64,000 nucleotides of DNA from Acinetobacter piscicola (GCF_002233755.1 NZ_NIFO01000025.1:1-64000); one strand, 5' to 3'; positions 1 to 9,245 are shown, counted from the first letter of the stretch. The notes: generated from the letters alone by a model not told the origin. Translations and numbers: made by a program.

Positions 1-23
1 TTCGAGTCCCGTCCGCTGCGCCA
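1..23 (+). tRNA. 3' end of a tRNA, probably tRNA-Asp (partial)
   Basis: The window opens inside a tRNA. A T-loop (TTCGAGT) with its 3' T-stem, a 7-nt acceptor 3' strand (CCGCTGC, 13-19), a G discriminator (20) and an encoded CCA (21-23) are visible. A G discriminator is typical of tRNA-Asp, and an Asp-Val tRNA pair is a plausible arrangement here. The anticodon lies outside the window, so the identity is an inference. Confidence 0.75.
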
Positions 24-129
24 TTCTTTTGATTCCTGAGATCAAGACAATAGCAAAATCAGTTGATAAAGTTTCAGCGTTTTTTTAGAAATCTCTAATA
101 TCCTTAACGCACTTTATTCACAACTCTCA

Positions 130-205
130 GGGCGCTTAGCTCAGTTGGTAGAGCGTCTGCCTTACAAGCAGAATGTCGGCGGTTCGATCCCGTCAGCGCC
201 CACCA
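130..205 (+). tRNA. tRNA-Val (anticodon TAC)
   Basis: Complete 76-nt cloverleaf. The acceptor stem GGGCGCT (130-136) pairs with AGCGCCC (195-201), followed by discriminator A and encoded CCA (203-205). The D-arm contains AGCTCAGTTGGTAGAGC. The anticodon loop CTTACAA gives anticodon TAC, reading GUA and related Val codons. The T-loop is TTCGATC. It lies 106 nt downstream of the preceding tRNA and may be co-transcribed with it. Confidence 0.95.
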
Positions 206-277
206 TATTCTCTCTTTATTCATTTCATAAATTTCTATACAATCAACTTATAATTATTTTAAAAATTACCTATTACT

Positions 278-748
278 ATGAGAAATCCTTATCAACGTAA
301 AGCTGCCTCTTCGACTCAAAAAGGACCAGTTCAAGCCATTGATCAATATAAAATTTTTGTAGAAACAATTGTTTCTCAAACTAAGTTATATGCACTTTAT
401 GATGATGGATGGGCATTGTGTTCGACACCTACAGGTCAGCAGTCTTTAGCCGTTTGGCAAAGTAAGAGTTTAGCTCAGTTATTAATCAAGGATAATTGGA
501 GTCGCTATACACTCCAAGAGATTGATTTGATCCCTTTTTTAGATGAAATGATTCCATTTATTATTAAAAATAATACGTTGCTATCAATCAATCTCACACC
601 AGAAGGACAAAATGTTTTGGTTTCAGGGCATAAGTTCTTGGTCGATATCAAAAACTATTTATATCAACTGTATACGACACAACCTGAATTGTTTAGAAAT
701 AATATAAATTTACCATTACCAAGAAAAATTCGAATTAATCAAATGTAA
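278..748 (+). CDS. DUF2750 domain-containing protein
   Basis: 156-residue soluble protein with no signal peptide or membrane segment. The central part (about residues 22-115, from the FVETIV segment through YALYDDGWALCST to the Leu/Asn-rich end) resembles the DUF2750 family, small proteins of unknown function in Gammaproteobacteria. The ATG at 278 lies 72 nt after the tRNA-Val gene. The gene is monocistronic; the following gene is convergent. The function is unknown, and the family call is from memory of the motif pattern, not a search. Confidence 0.7.
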   Translation: MRNPYQRKAASSTQKGPVQAIDQYKIFVETIVSQTKLYALYDDGWALCSTPTGQQSLAVWQSKSLAQLLIKDNWSRYTLQEIDLIPFLDEMIPFIIKNNTLLSINLTPEGQNVLVSGHKFLVDIKNYLYQLYTTQPELFRNNINLPLPRKIRINQM

Positions 749-789
749 ATGTAGTGAATGTACTGTCTATTATTCTAAAAGAGTGATTT

Positions 790-1584
790 TTAATACTCAC
801 CCAATAGCCAACCACTGATATAGGCAAAATATTCTCTTAGCCATGCGTTATAGCGTGTTGTGATCGGAGTTTCTGCACCGACAGTGATAAAGTTACGATA
901 ACCTTGCTTGTTGGCGATTGCACCCGCACGCAGTGTGTGGAAATCACTGGTGACAATTGCAATTTTGGAATCTAAGCCGAGTTGATGTTTTGTCAAAATC
1001 GGCTGGCTATTTTTGAGATTTAAATCGGTACTGGTACTCTGGTTTTCTTGCAGAATACGCTTGGCTGGAATTTTCGAATATTCTTGTAAATAATTGGACA
1101 TGATTTCAGCTTCAGTTTTTACTTCGCCATAATCAAGCCCACCACTGACAATGATCAGTGTTTGAGGTTGTTGCGTTGCAATTTCACCTGCAGTATCTAA
1201 ACGCTTCGCTAGTGTAGGCGATGCTTTGCCTTGAGTAATTCCGCTACCCAATACAATAATCGCTTGAACATTTTCAATTTGATGTTTTTGATTAGATTTA
1301 ATCAGTATGTAGCCAAAGAATCCAATCAGGCTAATCAGCCAGATTCCAAATGTTATCCAACCCAAATGCCAAATCTTTTTTAATTTTAAATGTTGATTTA
1401 GAAAAGAATTGATTGGCTTTATCCATAATGCTGTTGCACAAAAAACGAGACCAATCAATAGGGGGAGTATTGTCCCTAAGTGGATTTTTTTAAATAAAAT
1501 AAGGATAAATCCATCAAGGAACAGTAAAAAACCAATGATAAACAGAACAGACCGCAACACTTTGTTTTTATACATATCAATCAA
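790..1584 (-). CDS. YdcF/SanA-like DUF218 membrane protein
   Basis: 264 residues. Three hydrophobic segments near the N terminus (about 11-31, 36-54, 73-94) anchor a C-terminal DUF218/YdcF domain. That domain begins at AIIVLGSG (about 108-114) and continues through an IVSGG segment and a TSDFHTLRA segment near residue 212. Members are inner-membrane proteins with a Rossmann-like domain, implicated in envelope maintenance (SanA, ElyC); the reaction is not established. An alternative ATG lies three codons downstream. Convergent with the upstream DUF2750 gene. Confidence 0.8.
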   Translation of the reverse strand: MIDMYKNKVLRSVLFIIGFLLFLDGFILILFKKIHLGTILPLLIGLVFCATALWIKPINSFLNQHLKLKKIWHLGWITFGIWLISLIGFFGYILIKSNQKHQIENVQAIIVLGSGITQGKASPTLAKRLDTAGEIATQQPQTLIIVSGGLDYGEVKTEAEIMSNYLQEYSKIPAKRILQENQSTSTDLNLKNSQPILTKHQLGLDSKIAIVTSDFHTLRAGAIANKQGYRNFITVGAETPITTRYNAWLREYFAYISGWLLGEY

Positions 1585-1788
1585 AATAGTTTAAGTATTC
1601 TATTATTTTAAACTGAAATTGTATGATTATTTGTAAATAAATCTTATTTTCAAGGTCGCTAACACAAGATGTGGTATTTTCAGTTTGATGTAAATCACAA
1701 TGCTGAGTAGCTGTGTAACATCGGATCAGTGAAGTAAATAATATTGTCTGGTATCCTCATATTTAAAAATCCACTTTCCAAAATACAA

Positions 1789-1810
1789 GACCGAGCACTT
1801 TGGCTCGGTC
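1789..1810 (-). terminator. hairpin terminator downstream of the PepSY/flavoreductase gene
   Basis: Perfect 8-bp inverted repeat GACCGAGC/GCTCGGTC around a 6-nt loop, 41 nt past the stop of the minus-strand gene that ends at 1851. On the minus strand it is followed by TTGTATTTT, a moderate T-rich tail. Confidence 0.65.
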
Positions 1811-1850
1811 TATCTGTTATTAAAAAGATTTAGAATGTGTTGATAAACAA

Positions 1851-4535
1851 TTAATAAACATCACGACGATAACGACCATCGAGACGTAACTGATCGACAC
1901 GATCTTGACCAAGGATGTCGATCAAAGCTTGCTCAACATCACTTGCCATACCATTGATGCTACCACATACGTAAATGACCGCATCATTTGCTACCCAAGC
2001 TTTAAGCGCTTCGGCATGATCACGTAATTTATGATGCACATAGATTTTTTCAGCTTGATCACGAGAGAAGGCTAAATCAATACGTTTAAGCATTGCCGTG
2101 TTTTGCCAAGCTTGAACAGTATCTTTAAAGAAATAGTCATGAGCCTGTTGGCGTTCACCAAAAATAAGCCAGTTATCGGTGTAATCCAAACGAACACGAG
2201 CATGAATTAAACTCATAAGACCTGCAATACCCGTACCATTACCAATGCAGATAATTGGGCGATTATCTGAAATTAAATGGAATGATTCATTGGTGCGAAT
2301 GCGCAAAGCAACTTTATCATGTAATGCAATATGCTCAGTCAGCCAACCTGAACCAAGTCCGAGTTCACCTTGTTCATTACGTTGCTGACGAATCACTAGA
2401 CGTAACACCTGTTGGGTTGGAATGCTGGCAATTGAATATTCACGTGTTGGTAGGGGAGGTAATTGTTCAAGTAAATGTTGCATACTTGAAAATGAACTTA
2501 TCTCTACGGTTAAATCACGATCCCAAAGTGCTTGCTGAATGGTTTGATTCAAAGTTGTTAGTTGTGTTTCAGCATCAATTCGGTGTTTATCCAAAAAGTA
2601 TTGAATACGATCTGCACTATTACTTGTTTGAATTTCAGCAATATCACCTGCTTGCCAGCTAGTATCATACGGTGCTTGCAGTTCAAGATTAAATGCAGGA
2701 GCACCCATGCTGTTTGGATTAAGCAATTCACGCTTAGCCAATTTCCACTGATCAAAGGTTTTTTCAATCGACATACCTTTTAGATCAAGCTGTGTGGTTT
2801 GTGCTAAAGCAGTGTTCCATTTTTGAATGTCATCATTATTTGCATTATTGACTTCAATTGTTGCAAATAATTGTTGTGCGCCAGATTGTTTTAACCATTG
2901 ATCAATACGATGCCCAAAACCACAGTAAGAATCAGGATAATCTTGCGAACCAAGTGCTAAAACAGCATATTTTAAATGAGAAAGATCGAGTGACATAGTC
3001 ATCAAATTTTTCTCAAAACTTGATGCAAGATCAGGAGCTTCACCCGTACCATAAGTACTGGCAACAAAAAGAATCTGTTTGGCTTGTTTTAAATCGTCAA
3101 CCGTTACTTGTTGTATAGCTTTTACAGTTGTTGGCTGATGTGCTTCTTGTAAGCTACTTGAAGTGCGCCAAGCCAATTGTTCAGATACACCAGTCTGTGA
3201 TGCATAGATGATGAGCCAAGGTGTTGCATTTGGATCAATTTGAACTGCCGAGGTGGTCTGTTTTGCTGCTAAGGTGAGTTTCTTTTGTTTACGGCGTTTG
3301 AGATAGAGCATCCAACCTGTCACAAAGAATAACGGCATAGCCAATGCAGCAAGCATGACAATGAACTGATAAACAGGCCCAAAGAAGCTACCACGATGCA
3401 CAGGAAGCATACTGCTCATAATTTTTTCATTGAGCTTTTTATCTTCATATAACTCAACTTTTTCTAGCTGAGCATTTTGATAATTATAGATTGCCTTATT
3501 GCGCGCACGTTCATGTTGAGGAATCGCATCCACAAAAGAAACTTCAACTTTACCATCCGCTTTTTTAGGAATAGAAACGGTGAGAGTAGAGTAGTCACGT
3601 TTAATCTGAGAATTAAATCCACTCCAAGTTTGTGTGAGAGCGATTTGAATTTTTTCAGGTTTTATACCTTGTTTTTCATCATGTTGTCGACTTTCTCCAC
3701 CAGACTGTTCACCACGATTTGGGCTGTCTTTCGCTTGTTTTTCGCTTCGAGCAGCATCACCACGGCCTTCGTCACGGTTTCCACCATCACGTTGTCCTTC
3801 TGCACGATTAGCTTGAGGCCGTTGATTGCCTTCTCCGCGACCAGCTTGCATTTCAGGTTGGGGTTTTTCTACGCCCAACACTTTGAACATGCCATTACGC
3901 CACCAGTCATACGACCAATATAAGCCTGTACATGCAAGAATTAAGTAGAAAATAACTACCCACGTACCAACAACCGCATGTAAATCCCAAAGGAAATTAC
4001 GCCCTTTGAGCTTTGGTTTAATCACAAACCATTGTTTAAAAGAATGTTTTTTCGGCCAACGTAAATACAAACCACTCAGTACAAAGAAAATCAGCATCAA
4101 GGTACACGCGCCAGTAATTTGCTTACCGACTTCACCTACAGTCAAGTTGCGATGTAATTGTTGTACAAATTGGAAAAAATCTTTGCCTTTGACTTCAGGT
4201 AAAACTTCCGCTGTGTAAGGGTTAATCATCATGGTATAGCCCTTGCGTGCACCTTCTTTCACAATATTGATGCTAGAAGATTCGTCAGGTGCTGTTGCAA
4301 TGCTAATACTATTGATTTTAGTTTCAGGACTTTCTGTTTGAAAATGTTGATAAATTTCAGCAGGTGTTAATTTTGCTTTATTTTCAACTTGAACAGTGAA
4401 ACTGTCTGGACTTAACCATTTCTGAATGGGTTGTTCATAAGAATAAATAGCACCAGTTACCCCCATAATGGAAAGAATTAACCCTGCTGTAATCCCCAAG
4501 AACCAATGTATTTGGAAAAATGTCTTTTTAAACAT
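1851..4535 (-). CDS. PepSY-transmembrane / flavodoxin reductase fusion (probable siderophore-iron reductase)
   Basis: 894 residues. The N-terminal half is a PepSY-associated membrane module (first helix at about 8-30, others near 145-165, 190-210, 385-410) with HW and HR segments that could ligate haem. The C-terminal half is a diflavin reductase. It has an FMN-binding flavodoxin start (YASQTG, about 441), the FAD motif REYS (about 697-700), an NADPH-side motif IGNGTGIAGL (about 762) and a C terminus ending in aromatic Tyr. Such fusions move electrons from NADPH across the inner membrane, and are thought to reduce ferric siderophores in the periplasm. A low-complexity Gly/Arg/Gln/Glu-rich insert (about 230-292) sits in the periplasmic region. 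A Fur-box-like sequence precedes the gene. The precise acceptor is inferred. Confidence 0.8.
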   Translation of the reverse strand: MFKKTFFQIHWFLGITAGLILSIMGVTGAIYSYEQPIQKWLSPDSFTVQVENKAKLTPAEIYQHFQTESPETKINSISIATAPDESSSINIVKEGARKGYTMMINPYTAEVLPEVKGKDFFQFVQQLHRNLTVGEVGKQITGACTLMLIFFVLSGLYLRWPKKHSFKQWFVIKPKLKGRNFLWDLHAVVGTWVVIFYLILACTGLYWSYDWWRNGMFKVLGVEKPQPEMQAGRGEGNQRPQANRAEGQRDGGNRDEGRGDAARSEKQAKDSPNRGEQSGGESRQHDEKQGIKPEKIQIALTQTWSGFNSQIKRDYSTLTVSIPKKADGKVEVSFVDAIPQHERARNKAIYNYQNAQLEKVELYEDKKLNEKIMSSMLPVHRGSFFGPVYQFIVMLAALAMPLFFVTGWMLYLKRRKQKKLTLAAKQTTSAVQIDPNATPWLIIYASQTGVSEQLAWRTSSSLQEAHQPTTVKAIQQVTVDDLKQAKQILFVASTYGTGEAPDLASSFEKNLMTMSLDLSHLKYAVLALGSQDYPDSYCGFGHRIDQWLKQSGAQQLFATIEVNNANNDDIQKWNTALAQTTQLDLKGMSIEKTFDQWKLAKRELLNPNSMGAPAFNLELQAPYDTSWQAGDIAEIQTSNSADRIQYFLDKHRIDAETQLTTLNQTIQQALWDRDLTVEISSFSSMQHLLEQLPPLPTREYSIASIPTQQVLRLVIRQQRNEQGELGLGSGWLTEHIALHDKVALRIRTNESFHLISDNRPIICIGNGTGIAGLMSLIHARVRLDYTDNWLIFGERQQAHDYFFKDTVQAWQNTAMLKRIDLAFSRDQAEKIYVHHKLRDHAEALKAWVANDAVIYVCGSINGMASDVEQALIDILGQDRVDQLRLDGRYRRDVY

Positions 4536-4612
4536 GGTCGTAAAAGTGGAAATGTAATTTTGATGGACAAATTATAACTGAAGATTTAGAAGATAAAATG
4601 AATTTTGAAGAT

Positions 4613-4631
4613 AATATTTATTCTCATTATC
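4613..4631 (-). promoter_or_regulatory. Fur-box-like operator
   Basis: On the minus strand this 19-mer reads GATAATGAGAATAAATATT. Its left half matches the Fur consensus GATAATGATAATCATTATC nearly perfectly and its right half partially. It lies about 78 nt upstream of the start of the PepSY/flavoreductase gene, in its promoter region, which supports iron-repressed expression of a ferric reductase. Confidence 0.55.
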
Positions 4632-4661
4632 ATTTTTATTAAAATTCTGTAATGGGGTATA

Positions 4662-4689
4662 AAAAAACCTCCATCATTTGGAGGTTTTT
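4662..4689 (-). terminator. Rho-independent terminator after the YcxB-like gene
   Basis: AACCTCC (4666-4672) pairs with GGAGGTT (4680-4686) around a 7-nt loop, with A-runs on the left and T-runs on the right. On the minus strand it follows the stop codon at 4704 by about 15 nt and ends in a T-run. It could work in both directions. Confidence 0.75.
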
Positions 4690-4703
4690 AAGAAAATTAT
4701 TTT

Positions 4704-5264
4704 TTACAGTGTTTTAGCTTCGCCAACAACTTCTTGTAAATGTTTACGTACAGTTGCGAAAGGGAAGTTCCGGCTATCCATACGTTTAGGTAGGATATAA
4801 GCACCTTGCTGACCTTTCACTTTAAAGTTAACTAACATAAACTCAGGGGTGTTGTACCATTCATAAATATCACTCCAAGCAATGGTACCAACACCTTCTT
4901 GCGCACCCATTTGTTGACGCATGATAATGCCACTTGGTTGTACACCTAGTTTAATGCCTTTAATTTCCTGAACTGGAAATTCATTCATTTTACGTTTTAC
5001 GTACCACTCAAGGCCAAATTTACGAACCAGTAAATAGACTGCTACACAGGCAAGTGCGACCCAGAAAATAATGGTTGAATAATTTTTAATGAAAATAAGG
5101 CCCAATAAAGCCAGCGCTACAACTACGCCCATAATTGCCCAAGCTTTCATTCCAATTTTATTGGTACTACGCCAAATTGCGAGTTGAGCGCTACGTTGTT
5201 CAGTTTCCGAAATTTCATACGGAACAGGTTGTAAAGTATAAGCGTAAATATTCTTGGCAGTCAT
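4704..5264 (-). CDS. YcxB-like membrane protein
   Basis: 186 residues. Two adjacent hydrophobic segments (about 39-61 and 64-84) are followed by a basic stretch and a soluble C-terminal domain (about 95-180), with GIKLGVQPSG, a WSDIYEW motif and a closing PKR..F segment. This layout matches YcxB-family proteins: two helices plus a PH-like C-terminal domain. The function is unknown. The gene is monocistronic with its own terminator. The family assignment is by pattern. Confidence 0.6.
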   Translation of the reverse strand: MTAKNIYAYTLQPVPYEISETEQRSAQLAIWRSTNKIGMKAWAIMGVVVALALLGLIFIKNYSTIIFWVALACVAVYLLVRKFGLEWYVKRKMNEFPVQEIKGIKLGVQPSGIIMRQQMGAQEGVGTIAWSDIYEWYNTPEFMLVNFKVKGQQGAYILPKRMDSRNFPFATVRKHLQEVVGEAKTL

Positions 5265-5363
5265 AGTGTCAGTAGTGTGTATAAATCTAGTCAGAGTTTA
5301 GCACTAAATCCTCAGATTTAGTGCGCGTATTGTACCAAATAACGAAGCAAATTTTATACACAT

Positions 5364-7538
5364 TTATAAAGAAGCCAATTCAGTTGAATGTTCATCACGT
5401 GCATGGCTTAAATTTTGTTTTAAAGTTCTTAATTGGTCTAAAATACTAAACATAAGTGATAATTGTTGAAGAATAATCAAAGATTTAGAGTCATCTAGTT
5501 CTGATTGGTTTAAGCGAGTTCGAATGTTCTGTAACATATTTTGTGCGGTTAAATCTGGCGCTTCATCTCGTAGTAAAGCTCCACGGATATCATCTAAGGC
5601 TTGATCCAATAAATTTAAAACTTCCTGATCATGTATTTGTGATCTATGTGCCCCCAAAGCGGCAATATAACTAATAAATGTATGATTTAAAGCTAAAAAT
5701 TTAAATGCTAAGCCTTTTTGACTTGGATCAAAATCGGGTTCAGTGGCTAAAGTTGAAATAAGTGAAGCCACATCTGCATCTGTATTGTGTGCGGCGCGGC
5801 GGACAATCCGATAATTCAAAGCATTATTTCGACCATGATGATATTGATTGACCACTTCAGCCATATAGTTACATTGCGCTTCCAAAGAACGCTGAATGGT
5901 TCTTGGTAGGCGGCGGAATTTCCAATCAGGGAAAATAAAACTGACGCCAAACCATGCCAAAGCACAGCCAATAATTGTATCGATCATACGCGGCAGACCT
6001 GCGTCAAAACCGCTCCCGTCAAGATTAAAATTAATTAATGCCAAAGTCGTTACAAAAGCAGTGGCTTGGGCATATTGTTTACTGCGCAAATCGAAGAACA
6101 ACACACCTGTGAGCACCAACAATAATAATTGCCCTTCGATGGATGGGACAAAATATAAAATGGCGTAGCCTAAAATGATTCCAGCAAGTGTGCCGATAAT
6201 TCTTAAACGTAAACGACGTTTAGTCGCATTAAAATTGGGTTGACTGACAAAGAGTGCGGTGAGTAGTACCCAATAACCATATTCAATATTGGTCATTTGA
6301 ATAAAAACATAACCGATGAAAAGCACAATCGAAACACGAATCGCATGTCTAAACAGAACAGATTCAGGGGTTAAATTCTGTTTAATACGGATAAAAATAT
6401 CATCCCAACCTTTTAAATCATCATCTTTAAGTTGGTGCTCAATATGTTTACTTTGATCAGTGATAATGTGACGTTCAGTTTCGAGGTTTCGTAATTGAGC
6501 ATCAATCGATTTGAGGTTTTGATAAAGAGAAAAGAATGCATTGATCCACATGAGATCGTATTTTTCTTCTTGCTTTAACTTGTCTAAAGAATAGCGCAGG
6601 TTTTTAAACGCATGTTCGAAGCGAGTATTATGCTCATATGCAGTGCGATGTAAGATACTATCACTTAAATCCTTACATGCTTTACCTTGTAGAGCTATAA
6701 CACGTTGAAAACGAAATAAAATATCGCTGTGTTCAAATAGTCTCGCTAGTTTTTGATAATCAATATGGGCAGAATCGGCACGTTCATGAATATCTTGAGC
6801 GACAAAATAATATTGTAAACTTCGACGCGTATCACGTTGACCTCTATCGCCTTTTAAGCGAGTAAGTAGGGCTGTACGCATTTCGTTGAAGATGGTGATC
6901 AAGCGCCCATTTTCTAGCGACAAGCTAATCATGCTTTGTTGATAGCTGTCTGAAGTCATATCGACATCAAATAAATTCGATTTTGAAAATAGAAAATCAC
7001 TCAGTGCTGAATAACATTGTGATAATTTATCTTGAACTTGGCGAACAGGGAAAAGCAGAAAACTAATCGTAGAAATTAGCCCATACCAAGCTGCTCCAAT
7101 GACCAATAAAGTCGGTTGCATATACCATTGATCAAATAAATGCACACCAAGCATTGTATAAACAGAGATGACCAGACATCCGTAGGAAATCGTGGCATAA
7201 CGACGTCCTAAAGAACCCAATAAAATCCAACCGATACAAGAAATAATCAATCCAATTGCAAATAGGATGGGATAAGGAAAAAGTAGGGTTACTGAAGTTG
7301 CGGTAATGAAAAATCCAATGTAGGTATACAATAAGTTTTGAATACGTACTGAAAAGCGATCATCAATATCACTTAAACCTGCGGCAAGTACACCTAAGGT
7401 TAAAGGAATGGTCATCAATTGATTTCCCATAAAATAAGGAACAAAAGCTGTACCTGAAAAGGCAATGATCATTCGCAAGTTATACATAAAACTTGTGTTA
7501 TAGGTGGCTTTTCGGAGTTTTAACAACCAAGTCTTCAA
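5364..7538 (-). CDS. yccS: YccS/YhfK-type FUSC family inner-membrane protein
   Basis: 724 residues, close to the length of E. coli YccS. Two blocks of transmembrane helices (about 18-160 and 395-520) are each followed by a long cytosolic helical domain, the repeated layout of FUSC/aromatic-acid-exporter proteins. The second block contains the motif segments VLLTALFVSQPNF and RIIGTLAGIILGY. YccS-type proteins are assumed to be transporters, but their substrates are unknown. The neighbouring MFS gene is divergent, 143 nt away. Confidence 0.85.
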   Translation of the reverse strand: MKTWLLKLRKATYNTSFMYNLRMIIAFSGTAFVPYFMGNQLMTIPLTLGVLAAGLSDIDDRFSVRIQNLLYTYIGFFITATSVTLLFPYPILFAIGLIISCIGWILLGSLGRRYATISYGCLVISVYTMLGVHLFDQWYMQPTLLVIGAAWYGLISTISFLLFPVRQVQDKLSQCYSALSDFLFSKSNLFDVDMTSDSYQQSMISLSLENGRLITIFNEMRTALLTRLKGDRGQRDTRRSLQYYFVAQDIHERADSAHIDYQKLARLFEHSDILFRFQRVIALQGKACKDLSDSILHRTAYEHNTRFEHAFKNLRYSLDKLKQEEKYDLMWINAFFSLYQNLKSIDAQLRNLETERHIITDQSKHIEHQLKDDDLKGWDDIFIRIKQNLTPESVLFRHAIRVSIVLFIGYVFIQMTNIEYGYWVLLTALFVSQPNFNATKRRLRLRIIGTLAGIILGYAILYFVPSIEGQLLLLVLTGVLFFDLRSKQYAQATAFVTTLALINFNLDGSGFDAGLPRMIDTIIGCALAWFGVSFIFPDWKFRRLPRTIQRSLEAQCNYMAEVVNQYHHGRNNALNYRIVRRAAHNTDADVASLISTLATEPDFDPSQKGLAFKFLALNHTFISYIAALGAHRSQIHDQEVLNLLDQALDDIRGALLRDEAPDLTAQNMLQNIRTRLNQSELDDSKSLIILQQLSLMFSILDQLRTLKQNLSHARDEHSTELASL

Positions 7539-7681
7539 AGGAAATCCTTATTTAATCAATAGGTGTTATGGTGATGATCAGTATAGGTAATTTATGTGAC
7601 TTTTCACTCTTATCAATATCAAATCATACATCGGACAGTGTAAACTTGTCTGTAATCTTCGTATGTAATTATAAATGATCT

Positions 7682-8893
7682 ATGTCTGAAAAAAATGCAA
7701 GACAACAGTATTCTATTGGTTGGATTATGCTTTTGGCTTTATTTACATCTTTGGGGCCATTATCCATAGATATGTATTTGCCAGCATTGCCTGAAATGGC
7801 TCAAGACTTCCATGTTTCGACACAACAAATAGCCAATACTTTACCTGCTTATTTTTTAGGTTTAGCAATCGGACAACTGATTTATGGCCCTATCAGTGAT
7901 CGTATTGGGCGGAAAAAACCCTTGTATTTTGGTATGGCACTCTACACGATTGCCAGTTTGTTATGTGTCATAGCACCAGATCATTGGTCTTTGATTGCTG
8001 CACGGATTCTACAAGCACTGGGTGGCTGTGTTGGTGTGGTGATGGCACGAGCAGCGATTCGCGATTGTTTAGATGTACAAAGTTCTGCGCAAGCTTTTGC
8101 GAGTATGATGATTGTAATGGGGATCGCCCCAATTCTCGCACCAAGCATTGGTGCAGCAATTCTACATTTCTTTAATTGGCATGTGGTTTTTATTACATTG
8201 TCTTTGATCGGTTTAATCTGCTTGCTGTGTGTGCATTTTTTATTTAAAGAAACACTTGAACCAGCGCGAAGATTAAATCTAAATTTCAAACAAGTTTTTA
8301 TTTTATATGGCGTTATTTTAAAAGATAAAAGCTTTCATTTTCCAATGATGGCAGGCTGTTTTACAGGTGCAGCATTGTTTTGCTATATCAGTTCAGCTTC
8401 AGCCGTGTTGATGGATGGTTACCATTTATCTCAGCAACAATTTGCCTTTGCATTCGGTTTTAACGCTTTTGGTATTATTATTTTATCGTCTTTAAATAAA
8501 CGTTTAGCCAATAAAGTTTCTGTCATTAACCGTTTGAAAATAGGTGGTCTGATTCAAGTGCTTGGTGCTTTGATTATCATCATCGCTGGATTATTAGTCA
8601 CCGCACCATTGGCTTTAGTCATGTTTGGACTATTTATGACTGTATCAGGCATTGGTTTTACTGGGCCTAATGCAATGGCTTTGGCAATGTCAGGGCAAGG
8701 CGCAAGGGCAGGAACGGCAAGTGCTGTTATGGGAAGTATGCAATTTGCATGTGGACTTTTGGGTGGTGTGGTTCTTAATTTATTGGTTTGGAATCCGCTA
8801 TTTAATATGGGGATTTTAATGTTAGCATTCACTTTTATGGGGTTTATAACTATTTTAAAAGTTGCCCAACAACTCAGACAAAACGCGGCTTAA
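7682..8893 (+). CDS. bcr: Bcr/CflA-family MFS multidrug transporter
   Basis: 403 residues with 12 predicted membrane helices. The N terminus contains SIDMYLPALP, a hallmark of Bcr/CflA (DHA1) exporters. MFS motif A (GPISDRIGRKKP) lies in the loop after helix 2, and the motif C-like GIAPILAPSIGA is in helix 5. Known relatives export bicyclomycin, sulfonamide, chloramphenicol or dipeptides by proton antiport. The actual substrate here is not deducible. The gene is divergent from yccS. Confidence 0.88.
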   Translation: MSEKNARQQYSIGWIMLLALFTSLGPLSIDMYLPALPEMAQDFHVSTQQIANTLPAYFLGLAIGQLIYGPISDRIGRKKPLYFGMALYTIASLLCVIAPDHWSLIAARILQALGGCVGVVMARAAIRDCLDVQSSAQAFASMMIVMGIAPILAPSIGAAILHFFNWHVVFITLSLIGLICLLCVHFLFKETLEPARRLNLNFKQVFILYGVILKDKSFHFPMMAGCFTGAALFCYISSASAVLMDGYHLSQQQFAFAFGFNAFGIIILSSLNKRLANKVSVINRLKIGGLIQVLGALIIIIAGLLVTAPLALVMFGLFMTVSGIGFTGPNAMALAMSGQGARAGTASAVMGSMQFACGLLGGVVLNLLVWNPLFNMGILMLAFTFMGFITILKVAQQLRQNAA

Positions 8894-8964
8894 TCCGTTC
8901 GTAGATATATTAGATATAGCTTATGTCCAACTACACTGAAATTGCATTAAAAATAGCATGATAA

Positions 8965-9007
8965 AAAATAAAAGGCCGACGATTCGAGTGATGATAAATC
9001 GTCGGCC
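8965..9007 (-). terminator. strong minus-strand Rho-independent terminator
   Basis: GGCCGACGATT (8974-8984) pairs perfectly with AATCGTCGGCC (8997-9007), giving an 11-bp GC-rich stem. On the minus strand the stem is followed by TTTTATTTTTT; on the plus strand it is followed by AAAATAC. Termination is therefore mainly for minus-strand transcripts. Confidence 0.8.
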
Positions 9008-9212
9008 AAAATACTTCGTTTAATTTAGATTCAGGCTGCTATTCTAAATCTAGATATTGAAGCATAAGTTTTAGGTCTCTCTTGGGAGGAAGGTCTCCAA
9101 ATCTATGCGGATGCCGTGCACTAGGACTTGGTTGCTGCGACCTTATACTTATATAACGACATCAGTTGAGGATTGGTTGACAAGAAAATTAAAAAAACTT
9201 AAAAAAACTTCT

Positions 9213-9218
9213 TATAAT
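9213..9218 (+). promoter_or_regulatory. -10 box (TATAAT) of the small membrane-protein gene
   Basis: A perfect TATAAT lies 27 nt before the ATG at 9246. The -35 position is an A-rich stretch with no good match. A TTGACA occurs at 9177-9182, but about 30 nt away, too far to be its partner. Confidence 0.4.
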
Positions 9219-9245
9219 GTATTTTTAAAGTTTGGATAAGTATCG

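Larger units (their letters stand above)
8894..9245 (-). ncRNA. candidate small RNA on the minus strand (about 8960-9145)
   Basis: This 352-bp gap has no plausible ORF but holds a strong minus-strand terminator (8974-9007, T-rich tail) with no minus-strand protein gene to serve: the flanking genes are both on the plus strand. Upstream on the minus strand are AT-rich -10-like hexamers (TATAAG near 9142-9153) and local hairpin potential (TTGGAG...CTCCCAA). A transcript of about 175-185 nt is the simplest reading. I do not recognise it as 6S, SRP, RNase P or tmRNA. The promoter -35 is weak, so the 5' end is approximate. Confidence 0.4.

Noticed and set aside
1685..1698. FNR/CRP-like motif TTGATGTAAATCAC
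   Set aside because: Good half-site match, but it lies between genes with no promoter oriented to use it at a sensible distance; probably chance in AT-rich DNA.
2255..2783. Several ORFs on the plus strand opposite the reductase gene
   Set aside because: They overlap a clearly coding minus-strand gene, lack start signals and have biased, shadow-like composition.
8974..9145. 6S, SRP or RNase P RNA
   Set aside because: I compared signature segments (such as the SRP tetraloop region and GAGGAAAGTCC of RNase P) and found no convincing match; end pairing expected for 6S is absent.
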